Source: Euglena gracilis | Taxonomy: Eukaryota > Euglenida > Euglenophyceae > Euglenales | NCBI GenBank assembly: GCA_039621445.1 | Contig: CP154955.1 | Coordinates: 25,971,069-26,035,068 of the forward strand | Direction: 5' to 3' | DNA: 64,000 bases | Part shown: positions 25,440-37,581 of the stretch, one piece after another | Position numbering within the stretch: the first letter of the stretch is position 1 | Layout: each line of letters opens with the position of its first letter | Made by a program: the position numbers and the translations under genes | The notes under the pieces: generated by a model | Seen by the model: only the letters and a program-made list of their open reading frames with translations | Told to the model about the DNA's origin: nothing | Database searches by the model: none

Positions 25440-25640
25440 TTCTAATTTAGATCCAATCAGGAATTTGCGTGCCATTTGGTCCTAAAGTTGGCCCAATTAG
25501 GAATTATCGACAATTTTTTTGTGGTTTGATTTCCAATTGACTTGCAAATTTCCTGATTGATGTGGATTTTTTGTCATTTTTTGGAAGCCTGGATTGGGTT
25601 CAAAATGGGGTCGTGGGGGGGGGTCGTGGGGGAAACACCC
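25440..25640. repeat. Interspersed repeat family R3, copy 1
   Basis: A block with several AATTAGGAATT-like words followed by GGGTCGTGGGGG runs. The same two components recur at 29865-30215 and 34570-34900. Confidence 0.55.
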
Positions 25641-25899
25641 CAATTGGGTTGGGATAACTTGAATTGCAAACATGGAGGACAAAGAAGTGAAGAAAACAAA
25701 ATAAAAACTTAGAAGATAAAAAATCGACCTCCTGTGAAGAACATCTGCGTTGCCCTCTATTTCTGGCCTCTTGTGCGGAATATTTCCTCAGGCTTCGGTC
25801 CCCTTGAAGGTTGGCACCAAAGGCAACTGTAGACTGCGAAAATTCTTTGGACCACACTGGCCTTTGGTTGAGCGGAAACCTCATCTTCAGCAAGACTGC

Positions 25900-27032
25900 T
25901 TCCAGCTTCTTCTTCGTTGCTCATGTAATGAAAACAAACAGAAAACGAGGAAAATAACTGTGAAGGGAAGGAGATGCAAAAGCAAGTCATAGGATTCACA
26001 AAACTGAAGGGGGGAGGAAATGAACAAATATTTCCCTCTCTGTTTCACATTTTGAAAATGCTGAAAAATGGGCAATTGTGGGGGTCAAAAAAACCTTAAG
26101 CAACATTAAAACCCTTTAAAAAGTAAATAAAAAAGTAAATAAAAAACTGGTCCTGGAAAATTTTTCGAAATTTAAGCAAAAAATAAATCTCAAAATCTCG
26201 GCAAAAACAAGTCACCTCCGACGAAAAAAAATGCTTTCTGGCATCACTGGAACATTGTCTATCCACACAAAACTCAAAAAAAAATGGGTTTGATTCTCAA
26301 CCCTGGTTTTGTGTCAAAAAATTCTACAACGAGACCTTGACATGTGGAAACTCTTGCACATGTTTTTTGGGGTGACCCCCCCGATGGTCCGTAAAACGCA
26401 ACGATGCAAGGTGCCACAGGGAGTTTTGTCCAAAGTACGGTGGATGCCTCGCCGATTAAGGGACCTCGTGCTTGAAAAGTTGGCTGAGAATTTCAAAGTC
26501 GCCCAGCCAGCTCAAGGGGGGGGGGGATGCAAAAACGCTCCAAGAGCTGCCATTGTCGCTGTCCAAAACGCGTAAAAATTGCTACCTCAGGGTTAAAGAC
26601 TGGTCACGGCTCGAAAGAACCTGCTGGGCCAGCTTTTTATCACAACTTTTTCCCCTGCCTGCCTGTGCATCAGTTTTTCGCACACAAATCCACACCTGGG
26701 CCTTGCAAAGACTTCAACAAGTTGAATGCAGTCAGCCCGAGCCGTTTCTTCAACATCGGTTCTTCATCAATCTTGATGAAGAATTGATGGAAATGCTACT
26801 AAGCTCAAGCTCAAGCTTAGAGCTCATGCTACTAAGCTTAAGCTACTAAGCTCAAGCTACTCCAGTGAACTTAGTAATTGAAGTAAAGCCGTGTCCTGAA
26901 CAACCGTTGGGTTCCTGGCAAACAAGCGTGTTCAGAACATGAGTTGATGGTCCAACCATGTTCAGTCCACGTTTTCCATCACTGTGCACATGAACAGAAT
27001 GCATGCTGTACATTGGAATACGGTTTTTATAC
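25900..27032. other. Host non-coding stretch
   Basis: AT-rich, then a short run of AAGCTCAAGCTTA-type words at 26800-26860. No gene is supported. Confidence 0.5.
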
Positions 27033-27145
27033 ACAAATTGTGGCTGAGCCCAGATTTCAGCCTGAAAACGTGTTCAGCCAGGGGCCCCCGAAGGGGGCCC
27101 CTGAACACGTTTTCAGGCTGAAATCTGGGCTCAGCCACAATTTGT
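27033..27145. repeat. Perfect palindrome at the left end of the element
   Basis: Arms 27033-27077 and 27101-27145 are exact reverse complements (45 bases); the spacer itself folds (GGGGCCCCC around GAA). Together they give one 113-base hairpin. It contains the word GAAAACGTGT shared with the inner arrays, a candidate binding site for the element's protein. Confidence 0.95.
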
Positions 27146-27250
27146 TTAAAAACGTGTTCAGAGCCCGCCAAATGCCTGCCCTGAAATTCGTGGTCATGAT
27201 TCACGCATGGGGTCAAAAACGCGAATTTGTGAAATTCGGACCCAAAAAAC

Positions 27251-27400
27251 GATGCCCTCACTGAAAACGTGCCTGAACACAGATGCCGTCACTGAAAACG
27301 TGTCATTGCCACAAATGCCGTCACTGAAAACGTGTCCTTGCCACAGATGCCGTCACTGAAAACGTGTCATTGCCACAAATGCCGTCACTGAAAACGTGTC
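27251..27400. repeat. Left 32-bp tandem array
   Basis: About four and a half units of a 32-base repeat containing TGCCGTCACTGAAAACGTGT and CATTGCCACAAA or CCTTGCCACAGA. It ends at the start of the gene's leader. Confidence 0.9.
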
Positions 27401-27450
27401 ACCCCCCCCCTTTTTCTTTCTTTTTTTCTTTTTCCCGCAGCCCTGCCAAT

Positions 27451-28185
27451 ATGGCTAAACGCACGGCAAACTTTGTGAATGGTCTTTTGCCACCTCCCCC
27501 TAGGACGGAACTGTTCCTGGCTGCTCTTGCGGTATACCAGCAAGATGCCAAGAAGCCGAAGGTTGACCCCCTTCATGGCACCTTGCTGGCACAGGGCAAT
27601 ACAAAGAAAAAGTCCGGCACCCTGGGTGCAGAGCTTGCTGCTGTTGCCAACTGTTTGGAGTTCGCCAAACTGTGTCAACGTCGGCAAGCCTGTTATCCTG
27701 AGCTGGATGCTTTCTTTGTTGCCTGGACGGGATGGGAGCTGGAACCCAGCCTGTTGTTCGATGAGGCGATGGTCAACTTGGTGGTCAACTTGGGCAAAAT
27801 TTTGGTGGGCAACTTGGTGGTCAACTGATGGTCAACACGGTGGTCAACTTGGGCAAATTTTTGCGCCCCACCGAGTGAGGAACACGCGGTCGAAAATCAG
27901 GACCTGACCACTGTTCCCTCTGTCTTTCCCACCGCCGAGCAACGTTCCGCTCCTGCGGTCAGCTCTGTTGCCTCCTCTGACCAACCCCCTGTGCCCCGTG
28001 CTGTGTCCCGACTGCCTATGAAATGCGGTTTTTGTGGCGTTGCCATTCCGAAAAATCCAAATTGTGTGGAGCTGAACAAGGTTGTCTGTGACGCCTGCGG
28101 TTTGGCATATCATTTTCATTGCCAAGATTTGCGGCGGCCACCAAAGTATGGCTCTTTTTTGTGTAAAGCCTGTCGTGTGCCGTGA
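27451..28185 (+). CDS. PHD-finger protein of the mobile element, with one in-frame stop
   Basis: The frame starts at ATG 27451 just after a polypyrimidine tract and CAG, reads 125 residues to a TGA at 27826, then continues open in the same frame to 28185. The first part is unrecognised (helical, ending in a short duplicated Val-Asn-Leu stretch coded by direct repeats). The last 55 residues hold a Cys4-His-Cys3 PHD-type finger: CGFC, CDAC, HFHC and CKAC in order. PHD fingers bind histone tails and occur in several transposon families. The stop lies in a tandem repeat and could be a real break, a sequencing error, or be spliced out. Confidence 0.55.
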
Positions 28186-28343
28186 TTTTCGTCCCTTCCC
28201 TGTCCTTGTGCCAAGGCAACCAAGCCAACTTCTTGTTGTCGTGTTGTAGAGTGCCCCCGACCCGCCTCACCTGTTGAGGACCACCCGGCCTCTCAACCGC
28301 ACTCCGATTTTTCATGACAGCGTTTTTTGCTTTTTACTCAGGG

Positions 28344-28505
28344 TTGCCACAAATGCCCTCATTGAAAACGTGTCATTGCCACAAATGCCGTCACTGAAAA
28401 CGTGTCCTTGCCACAGATGCCGTCACTGAAAACGTGTCATTGCCACAAATGCCGTCACTGAAAACGTGTCATTGCCACAAATGCCGTCATTGAAAACGTG
28501 TTCAT
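28344..28505. repeat. Right 32-bp tandem array
   Basis: About five units of the same 32-base repeat as 27251-27400, in the same orientation, leading directly into the inverted end. Confidence 0.9.
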
Positions 28506-28675
28506 GACCACGAATTTCAGGGCAGGCATTTGGCGGGCTGAACACGTTTTTAATAAAAATTGTGGCCAAGCCCGGAATTGCAAAACGGCCTTAAATTGGC
28601 CACATCTTGGGCTAGGCGTGAAGTTACAGGGAAATCAAACCGTTAGACAGGGCGTTCTGCGGGCTTTGTTTTAGG

Positions 28676-28707
28676 TTGGTCATTGTTACTGTCATTGTTA
28701 TTGGTAT

Positions 28708-28753
<46 letters not shown>

Positions 28754-28862
28754 ATTGTTTTTCGCATTGGTATTGGTATTGGTATTGGTATTGTTCTTGT
28801 TATTGTTATTGTTGTTGTTCTTACTATGGTGGTGGTTGTTGTTGTTATTGTTATTGTTTAAA
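28676..28862. repeat. GTT / ATT microsatellite
   Basis: Imperfect TTG and TTA triplets over about 185 bases. The Val-rich and Leu-rich open frames across it are artefacts. Confidence 0.95.
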
Positions 28863-29864
28863 AGTTAGGACTCGCAACAGCTTCTTTTGTAACCATGCGC
28901 CCCCACATGTTTCCCCTCCTAAAAGCCATTTTCAGGGGTTCATTATGGGGGCAGGTCGCTGAGCTCTCATCACTTTTGAGCAAGCTTGCCACCTTGGAAA
29001 GGGGGGGGGGTAGAACCCCCCCTCCCGCCCCTGGGAAGGCAGGAGAACTGCGGGTTATCACCATGACCCCAGACCAGGATTTTTTTTGTCACGAGCGACT
29101 GGATCCTGGCTTTCCAAATCACAGCTCAACGACGTAGGCTGAGGGGGGGTTCTTGTGGGTCAATACTAGACCCCCCCTCCAAATTTCGTTTTCTGAAAAC
29201 TTTTTTTTGTATGCTAACTGTCTCGGCCTTCGGCCTCACGCTTCTTAAAAAGCATCCCTGTGGGCATGGTATTTTGTATACAACGCCTGGATTTCAGGCT
29301 GATATCCAGGCTCCATAGTTGGTTTTTTTTTTATGTCAGATCCCTGGCCCCCATTAACAGCCGCAAAAAAATGCACAACAAGTGCTTATACCCCCTGTTT
29401 GAGGTGAGGAGCTCCTTTGCTTGCCTCATGGTGCCACGAGGAAGCAGAAGTTTGAGGCACTTGGTTGGGTGGCTGGCGGCCTATGCAGGGTTATATATGT
29501 ATATATATGCCAAAAAATGCAATTTTCGGCCATTTTCGACCATTTTTGGCCAAAAAAGTGCTTTTGTGGCGAACTTCACTGGTGAAGTACACTGTTGGGG
29601 TTGGCAGAGGGGGAGGAGGTGGTCCATGACCCCCTGGTGAAGTTTCAAACGGTGAACTTCTCCATAGGAGGGTGGTCCAAAATGACCAAAGTCTGCTGCC
29701 TGATCTCCAGGCCCAGGAGCTTCACTTTCGTTCAATGGGGGGGGGGTCACTGAGCTCTTATCTCTTTAAAAGAAAGAGTGAACCCATTCCCAGGTAGGTG
29801 CAGATTATCACCATGACCCTGGCCCCGTTTCCATATCTTTTTTTTCCAGCCACGATATGGGGGT

Positions 29865-30215
29865 GAGGCGGGTTGCGGGGGGGGTTGCGGGGGGGTTGCG
29901 GGGGGGGTTGCGGGGGAAAAACCGATTTTTCCAGGTCAAAATTAGGAATCACCAAGTCGCAAAATTTGCATGATGCCACCAAAAATTAGGCATTCCCACA
30001 CATCAAATTAGGATTCCGGTTCCAAATTGGGCATCGCCAACCCAAAATTTTGACCCATTTGCCCTGATTGGAGCCAAAAATGTGCACGACAACTATATTT
30101 TAACCAAAATTAGGCATCTCCCACCCGAAAGAAAATTTCCCAGAACTGGGCCTCTGGTCGGGTTGCGGGGGGGTTGCGGGGGGGGTTGCGGGGGGGTTGC
30201 GGGGGGAACACCCCC
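29865..30215. repeat. Interspersed repeat family R3, copy 2
   Basis: Two GGTTGCGGGGGG arrays (29865-29920 and 30155-30210) bracket about 230 bases holding at least five AAATTAGG(C/A)AT words. The paired layout recurs at 34570-34900. Confidence 0.65.
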
Positions 30216-33200
30216 TATGTACCTCCCGGGGGACGAACGGAAAAGGTTGATTACCCCCCCACCTCCCAATTGCAATTTGCATCCGGCCGCCAGACATGGG
30301 TCCAAAAGATTTTCGACGAGACAGCAAAACCTCCAAACCGACCCGTTTTGGATTATTCAATTTGGCACTTATGCATTTCAAAAAATTCATGATAAGTCGA
30401 CCTCCGAAATGGAGGTACCCCCCTTGGGACAATGTTTCCCGACCCCCTAATTGCAATTGGACCCCAGCCGGAGCCCGGAGGGGTGTTGTTTGGGGAGGGA
30501 AGAATGAGTGACATTTGACAGTAAATGACGTGTCTTTTGCCCAATTTAGTCGACACTTAAAAATACTTTCGGATGTTCTGCATTCATTTTTCCTACGTTG
30601 TTGAGGCCCAAAGCCCATTGCGATGTTGCACCAATCCCCCCAGGTCCCCCTCCTCCTGGGATGCCATGCCAAATGCCCCCCAGGACAAGGTTTGTAATTG
30701 GATGTCACACAATATCACAAATGTCCCATGCTTGGAAACATCGCTCACAAGTGCCGGACAAGAACAAAATCAACAACAACAACATCATGAACAACAACAT
30801 AATAGGAATAATGACAATGATAACGAGATGCTATTGGTGCCAAACAGACAAAGGAAGAGGAACTATCACACCAGAAAGGCATTGTCCGGTGACGTTTGGA
30901 GTCGCCAACTCTGTTTTGGGAATGTTTCGGGATGGGATGGTATGCAAACACATTGCAAACACCTCGTGGCCTTTCGGCCAGGAACATGCGGAGCACACAA
31001 CCACACCGCCTTACAAACATCCTGGGCACTTCCAAGTACGTTTGGGAGCACGGCGGAGATCAGCACAGACACAATGGTAAATGTCGTTGCACATAACACA
31101 GGACACCGAGCGAGCCACATCAGAAGAGGTTGGGAAACCAACCTTCACACCACAGCGGGACACATAACATCACTAGTGGTGGAAGGGAAAAGGGGGGGAA
31201 CGGTGTCAAGTTGCTGAAAGATAGGTGCCCCCTCCGCAAATGGAAAAGCCTCCCAGCGGCCTCGGAAATGAAACAAAATCAAAGGAAAACTCCAGAGACC
31301 TAAATTGAAGCCCTTAAAATGCCATATCTAACGGTATTTTTGATTTCCCCGCAACTCCCCGCCCAGCCTGAGTTACGGCCATTTTTTCGGCCAATTTTGG
31401 CCATTTTGTACAGTTTTGGCTTGTTTTGACTTGACTGTTTTCGGCCATTTTTGGGGTCAAAAGGTCGAAAAAAATCGCTCCCAAACCCGGAAAAACCGTT
31501 TTTGAGTCGAAAATGAGCATTTTTCGACCACCCGGCCCCCGTTCCTGGCCCGAAACCCATGGAGTTTGGGTCAATAACGGATCAAAAAAGTCGGAAAAAA
31601 TGAAAAAAAATTGCCCAAACCGATGTTTTTGGGCCTCCCGAACGCAGAAAAACTGTTTTTTTGAGTTTTGACCCCCCCGTTTCTGGCCCGAAATGCATGG
31701 GTTTTGGTTACTTCTGGGTCAAAAAGTCGAAAAGAATCCAACAAAACGGGTATGGGGTGTATGGGGTGGTTATCCTTTCAGATACACCGTAAAAGTAAGT
31801 TGCAAATTATAAATTACGCGAAATTCACAATGCTAGTCTTTTCGGCATTCCATTACGTTCAAAACCTGGTCACGGGGGGGGGGGGTCACGGGGAAGTATG
31901 GCACTTTGGAGGTAGCCGGGAGGCAGCATCAATGATCCATAAAAAGAAAGGCTGAAGTGATGAAGGTCATTGTATGAAAATCGAAGGTTCGATTCTCGAG
32001 TCACAGGGTTAGCACCCCCGTGGTTGTTGCCTAGTAGCCCAAATTAATCACTGAGAAATTCCCCTGAGAAAGAGTCTATTTGGGTGTTCTGGTCAAGAAG
32101 CAGTAAAAAATGTCGCAAATGCCCAGAGTCAAGAAAGAAACCGACCCCCCCCCCCGTTACCGAGAAGAAGAAAAAAGGTGTCCCTGGGAATGTGCTGAGT
32201 AGATACATTGTCCTAAACCCCCCCCTAATAAGTGCACGGGTGCACGCATTTTAAGGACGTAGTTTCGGACCCCAAGGGGTGCGCACTTATCAGGGCACTG
32301 CACATTTTTTAGGGCAAAGCCAAAAATACTGACGTTACCCCCACTCTTTTTCAATTTTACCCCTGTTTTGTGATTTCAAGCTATGAGTCAAGTGATTATG
32401 TGTCAAATGTGTCAAATTTGGGCTTGGACGATAGAAATATTTGGTCTGAGAAGGACAGTTCTGAGAATTGTGTGTGCTTTCTGACATGAGATGCGACAGC
32501 AGTCTCTCCTTTGGAGGGGTTCGCACTTTTTAGGGAGGTAGTTTCGGACCCTTGGGGGGTGCGCACTTGTTAGGGCACTGCGCGCAATTAGGGCACTTAT
32601 TAGAGGGGGGTTTAGGTGGTGAGAGGCATGAAGAGAACATAGGTTGAGAATGCCGAATGCAGAAGTCACACGACGAAGAGTGCAGTGAAACTCTCCAACA
32701 TGGAAAGAAAACATTTCATAATAAACCCTCATGACTCGTGAAAAAGAACCCCCCCCCCATCGTTCAGGCCGATAATCAATAAATCCATTTGCTCAGAGTC
32801 CCAACAATCCACCATGCAATGTCTATGTGCACATTTCCATCACAAGACTATATCGCACTGGAAATGGCCTCCAATTGTGGAGATGGCTTGGAGGGTTGGT
32901 CAAAATGCTGGTTTCGCACTTTTTCAGCCATTGGCTGTTCCATCAACACCGAAACTTGCGCGGATAACGCGGTAAGATCATTTTGCAGATTTGGTAATTG
33001 CCGTTTCACGTTTTTTTCGGTATTCATGAGGCAAAACTTTCACCATCTTGGGCAGAAAAATCGGTGAAATTCACGGAATCACCGCTCAATTGCAAAAGGC
33101 GCCGTTGCGCTTCATAGTGTGACAAACTATCCCAAATCGGGATTATTGGGTGGTTCATGCAACTTTTGCTGTAAGTGTGGAAAAATTGCCGTAATTGGCT

Positions 33201-33639
33201 CCAATTGATGGGATAAAGCTTGCAAACTATGTTGCATGTGCCCCCCCAATTTCCTTATGAAGAAAATTAAAGGTCTTTTTTTTTGACGGTTCACGGGTCT
33301 GCCCATATTGTACCCCCCCCCCATAATGTACCCCCCCCCGGAAAATGGCTCCCAGGGGGGGGGTACAATATGGGGGGGGAATGGTATGTTAAAAAAGTCA
33401 GCCCCCCCCCATAAATGGAAAAAAATCTGCCCCCTTCACAAAAATCCCCTTTCTGCAAAACTTTGTGCAAAAAAAGCATGCAGAAGAAGCGTGAGTGGGA
33501 CCATTCCCGATTGTAGTAAAGAAACGTGTCCCTCTGGCTTGTCCACCGTGTAGCACAGGGAAGAACCGGTCTTTCAGCACTGAAGCAGGCAAAAAACAAT
33601 TACGGTTGGCAACCAACAACACACCAGTGACGACTGAAC
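30216..33639. other. Host non-coding stretch
   Basis: Low-complexity DNA with CAA-rich and AAC-rich patches (30760-30850), two matching segments containing TTTCGGACCC and GGGTGCGCACTT at 32262-32290 and 32540-32570, and C runs. Open frames up to 214 codons (30573-31217) overlap in several frames and show no domain. Confidence 0.5.
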
Positions 33640-33790
33640 TCACCACTCTGTCTCTTCCCTTGTCCTTCAAATAGTTTGACACCAATTTCTTGGCTATGCC
33701 AGGCACAGTGGGGGGAGGGGACATAAACTCTTTGGAGATAGGATCTGCACAGATGACTTCTGGCCTTCTTGGATGCAAGTCTCTTAGCTA
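33640..33790 (-). CDS. Possible host exon, function unknown
   Basis: A minus-strand segment following GTGCAG and ending at GTGAGTTC, a strong donor. Two frames stay open, one reading PGIAKKLVSNYLKDKGRDR. No family recognised and the frame cannot be chosen. Confidence 0.3.
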
Positions 33791-34569
33791 GGCCTGCACC
33801 TTGGTGCTACCCATCAGACATGAGATGGCGCACCGCCTTGCCAAATGCCCCCTTCCATCAAGCACCACAACGTGTTCAGGAATGGGCCTTCTCGCAGCCT
33901 ATCCACCTTGTCATCCATGGATGGGACTGACGTGCTTCTTTTTTTCTTGCAGTCAGGCCGAGGGATGTTGCTCGGGGGGGGGGGTCCGGGACTCGCCCCT
34001 CCCCCCCAGCGCGGCCGCTCGCCCCCACCCCACTCCCCCCACTGTGCCTAGCATGGCCAAGAAAAAAGCATTTTTGAGCAAAAATGGCCCAAAGATGGCC
34101 AAAAATGACCACTTTTTGGACTTGAAAATGGGCCGCGCGGCCGCCCTCGGACCCCCCTCACCCCCCTCCCCCCCGCGCGGCCGCTCGCCCCCCCCCCCTC
34201 AGCCCCACCCATTGTGCCTAGCCTCCGAGGGATGCCTTGGCGATACTCGTCCCACAAAGCAGCCAGGTCACCTACCTTGAAACGATTGACTCGTGGAGAT
34301 CAGGCGGTGAACTTTGGGTTTCTCGGGCGGGACCCCCCCCCTTCATTGGAAATACATGGACGAACTTCACCGGTGAAGTTCACCAATGAACTTCACCAGT
34401 GAAGTTTCTCCATGAAATTCGTTTTAGGGGAGGAGCCCCCAACCCCCCCCCCCCCACCCCTGCCTAACCTCCCGTGATCTGATGAGTTGGGTTGCTTGTC
34501 CCTTGTGGCCCTTTCCACCCCAATGGCGACCAGAGGGTCACCTTTTGGAAGAGGGCCCAATCTCAGGGG
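33791..34569. other. Host non-coding stretch
   Basis: GC- and homopolymer-rich DNA with GCGCGGCCGC-type words. A related block is at 35340-35760. No gene is seen. Confidence 0.45.
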
Positions 34570-34900
34570 GTGTATGAGTCGCGGGGGGGGTCGCGGGGGG
34601 GTCGCGGGGGGGGGGGGGGTCGCGGGGGGAACGTGGAAGTTTTGACGGGCCACGCGTGACAAGTGTGACCTTTCATACAACGTCGCATGGGACCTATTTT
34701 TAGAACATTTGGGTCCAAAAATAGCTCCAATTAGGAATTTGTCACACATTTTTTGGCAATTTTGATTCCTAATTTGAGAACAAATTAGGAATTAGGGGCG
34801 ATTTTTTGGCTCCTACTAGGATGTGGAAACCCTCCATGTGTGGGTCGCGGGGGGGTCGCGGGGGGGTCGCGGGGGGGGGGGGTCGCGGGGGATACACCCC
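34570..34900. repeat. Interspersed repeat family R3, copy 3
   Basis: Two GGGTCGCGGGGG arrays bracket about 220 bases with AATTAGGAATT words, the same layout as copy 2 at 29865-30215. Confidence 0.65.
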
Positions 34901-36950
34901 CTCACGAACGTCCAGAGCAGAGACGTTGCTGCAGCTCAGCCCAGGCTACGCCCCACAATGTGACAGCCGCACGTGGGATGTGCCGGAACAGAGGCCTTGT
35001 GGTGGACAGAATCTCGAGAATTGATGATGACATAAGCGCATTTGGGGCGTCCAACGGAGTGGATGAAGGCATGTGGTTGCGTGACGATGAGCTCACGGCT
35101 GCATGGGCTGGTGGTGGGTGGCTTGCGGGCGGGAGACGGGTTGGGGTGGAGTCCGGTCGCACACGGTACTAGTTCTCACCTGCGCCGTTTGCCTTCTGGG
35201 AGGAGCTTGAGGCAATGTCCACACACCCAGCGTTGTGTGTCCTGAAGCCAAACAGACGGAAGGCTTCTCTCCTTCGGCGACGTGGACCATTGCTACCATG
35301 CCCCCCCCCTACTGTTCCCCCCTTTTGGGTCCATGGAGGCTAGGCGCGCCGCTCGGGGGGGGGGGGGTCCGGGACCCCCCCCCTTCCCCCCCCTGCGCGG
35401 CCGCCCGCGCAGCCGCTCGCCCCCCCCATGGACCCCCCTTCCCCCCACTGTGCCTAGCATAACCAAGAAAAAAAATTTGTGAAAAAATCGCGACTTTTTG
35501 AGGCCCAAAAATGACCATTTTTCGGACATAAAATGGCAAATTTGGGGGCCGCGCGCTCTACGCGCGGCCAAAAAAGAACCTTTTGGTCATGGCAAAAAAA
35601 TGACCACTTTTTGGACCCGAAAATCACCGATTTTAGGATACGCGCCGCTCGCGCGGCCGCCCTCGGACCCGGCTACCACCTCGCCCCTGCGCGGCCGCCC
35701 GCGCGGCCGCCCGCCCCCCCCCCCCGCCCCCCCCGAGCCCATCCCCCTCCGCTGTGCCTAGCCTCATACTTGGCATTTTTTTTGTTTTTTTTATAAAAAA
35801 AACAACGTGTTTTTTTTTAAAAAAAACGCCAAAAAAACAAAAGGAAAAACTTCATTGAAAAAACTCGTTATGAAACACCCAAACATACTTCGAATCCTAC
35901 TAAGTTCAAAAATTGCCAAAAAAAATGGTCAAAAACATTCAAAAAATGCAAAAAATGCAACTTTAGGACTTCTTTCATTTTTTGTTTAAGGAAATATTTG
36001 GCAGAAATGCCCCAAAACTTGCCAAAAATGATTGAAAATATGCATTCAAAAATCTTTCCGAGCAAAACCTTGTTGGCGTTTTTTTGTTTTTTTTTAAAAA
36101 AAATATTGTTAGAATAAAAAAAAAAAAAAAACAAAGTCCAAAAAAAAACAGGTTGCCAACTATGCCTAGCCTCCCATGGGAACAGTAAGGGGGGGAACAG
36201 CAAGGGGGGGGGACGAGCCCCCCCCCCCCTACTGTTCCCATGGGCCATGAACTGACCAACCAAATTAGACCCAAAAGTGCCAAAATGAAGCCTTTTTGGT
36301 TCACATGCTTGAAAATTGCACCTCCACAACCAGGGAATTTCTTAAGGACCCTCCGGGGGGGGGGGTCCAGCCTCCGGCTGGCAAAAAGGCTGCTGGCTGG
36401 ATTTGAGCTGCTGGCTGGACCCCCCCCCGCGGGGGGGGGGGGGGGGGGGGGGGGGCCGGGGGGGGGGGGGGCGGGGCTGGGCTGGGGCGGTGAAAAACAA
36501 AATTTTCTAACACATTTTTGACATTTTCGACATTTTGGTGGATGGAGCTAGATCAAGGATGGGGGCTGTTGTGGAGGAAGGTAAGGTATGAGAGGATCCC
36601 GAGGTATTCTTTTCCTAACGAGATTTTTTAAGCCCCCCCCCTTTGACTGTTTGGGGAGTTTGGTGGAAGGGAAAAAGAGCGATGAGACTTGGGAATTGTC
36701 TGTGTGATTTGCGTGTTATTTGGAGTAATTTGAATCTAATTTGAAGGTAATTAGGAAAAAACTTGTACTTTCGATGTTATTTGATGTTTTTTAATTGTTT
36801 TTAACTAATTTTAATTGTTTTTAATTAAATTTCAATTGTTTTTACTTAAATTTTAATTTTTTTAATTAAATTTTGTTTGTTTTTTATTAATTTTTTGATT
36901 TGTTGCTGAAAAGGAAAAAAAGAAAGAAGAAGAAGACGCGCGGCACGAAG
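34901..36950. other. Host non-coding stretch up to the viral boundary
   Basis: Contains GCGCGGCCGC-rich blocks, AT-rich poly-A/T stretches, a run of about 45 G with few interruptions at 36429-36471, and an AT-rich block (36720-36900). Composition changes sharply to even, coding-type GC near 36950. Confidence 0.55.
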
Positions 36951-37008
36951 AAGAGGTTGGGAAGTCACTGAAAGCCGGTGCGAGAGGAGTACGAGCAGGA
37001 GGTCAGAC

Positions 37009-37484
37009 TCATGGTACAGCCTTGCCCTTGCCCTTTCCCTTGCCCTGGTCCTTGTCCGGAAACAGAATGGCGTAGTGACGGGCCTTGCAAACCATGCGAA
37101 GCATGGCGGAGGAGGGAGCGGAAGGATCGGGGGACGGCGCAGCGGACAAGTTAGGGTCCTTAATGAAGACGAACTGGGCGTTGTCGTTGTCCACGTAGCC
37201 CTTCAGCTTCAGCGGCCCGTTGCACTCCGCGCAGAAGACGGCGCCGCCGTCGGTGCCGGTGAGGTCCTTCAGCCAGTCGCGGTAGAGGGTGATGGGATGC
37301 GGTGCCACGGGAAGGCGTTGAGGGAGTCGGTGCGGAGGACGGCGTGGAGCTTCCGCAGGACGTTGGTGGGCAGGTGGGCGTTGGAGCGGATGTCCCAGGG
37401 GTCGGCGTAGTAGTTGGGGATGATGTGGAGGAAGTCGGGGTGGGCGGCGCGGGTGACGACGTAGGGCATGCGGTTGGCGCGGAT
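37009..37484 (-). pseudogene. C-terminal fragment of the viral Pif1-type helicase
   Basis: This is the last part of the replication gene that starts at 45686, cut off by the retroelement at 37485-40954. It begins with the end of helicase motif VI (MPYVVTRAAHPDF), as in SF1 helicases where the arginine of a YVxxTRA-like motif contacts ATP. It ends with a CxxC pair (CAECNG) and a Lys/Gly-rich tail. The frame changes once near 37300, so two overlapping frames are needed to read it. Stop at 37009. Confidence 0.75.
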
Positions 37485-37581
37485 CCTACGATCCCCGATC
37501 GCCAGATCCGCGACAGTAAATTAGGTATTGGCGCTGCCCATCCCCTGTTCTGCAGTGTATTTTTCACGAAAGGAAGTACAC
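37478..37581 (+). repeat. Retroelement direct repeat A1
   Basis: 104 bases identical to 40710-40813. It begins with an inverted pair, CGCGGATC and GATCCGCG, around a 19-base loop containing GATCCCCGATCG. Confidence 0.95.

Larger units (their letters stand above)
27033..28590 (+). mobile_element. Inverted-end element with PHD-finger gene
   Basis: A compact unit whose ends are inverted: about 85 bases at 27120-27205 are repeated, inverted and about 90% alike, at 28500-28588. Inside each end lies an array of a 32-base repeat containing CTGAAAACGTGTCATTGCCA (27251-27400 and 28344-28505, same orientation). A gene between the arrays encodes a zinc finger protein. The left end carries a large perfect palindrome. 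This layout resembles a foldback or complex-ended DNA transposon. No transposase catalytic motif was recognised, so it may be non-autonomous. No clear target-site duplication was found. Confidence 0.65.

Noticed and set aside
27251-28505. CRISPR array
   Set aside because: The 32-base units are contiguous with no unique spacers, the sequence is eukaryotic and no cas gene is present.
28676-28868. Val- or Leu-rich open frames
   Set aside because: Triplet microsatellite in three frames.
30573-31217. 214-codon open frame
   Set aside because: Overlapping frames of similar length, CAA-rich low complexity, no domain and no splice or promoter support.
36429-36471. Gly-rich coding region
   Set aside because: A near-pure G run; any translation is an artefact and the run length is doubtful.
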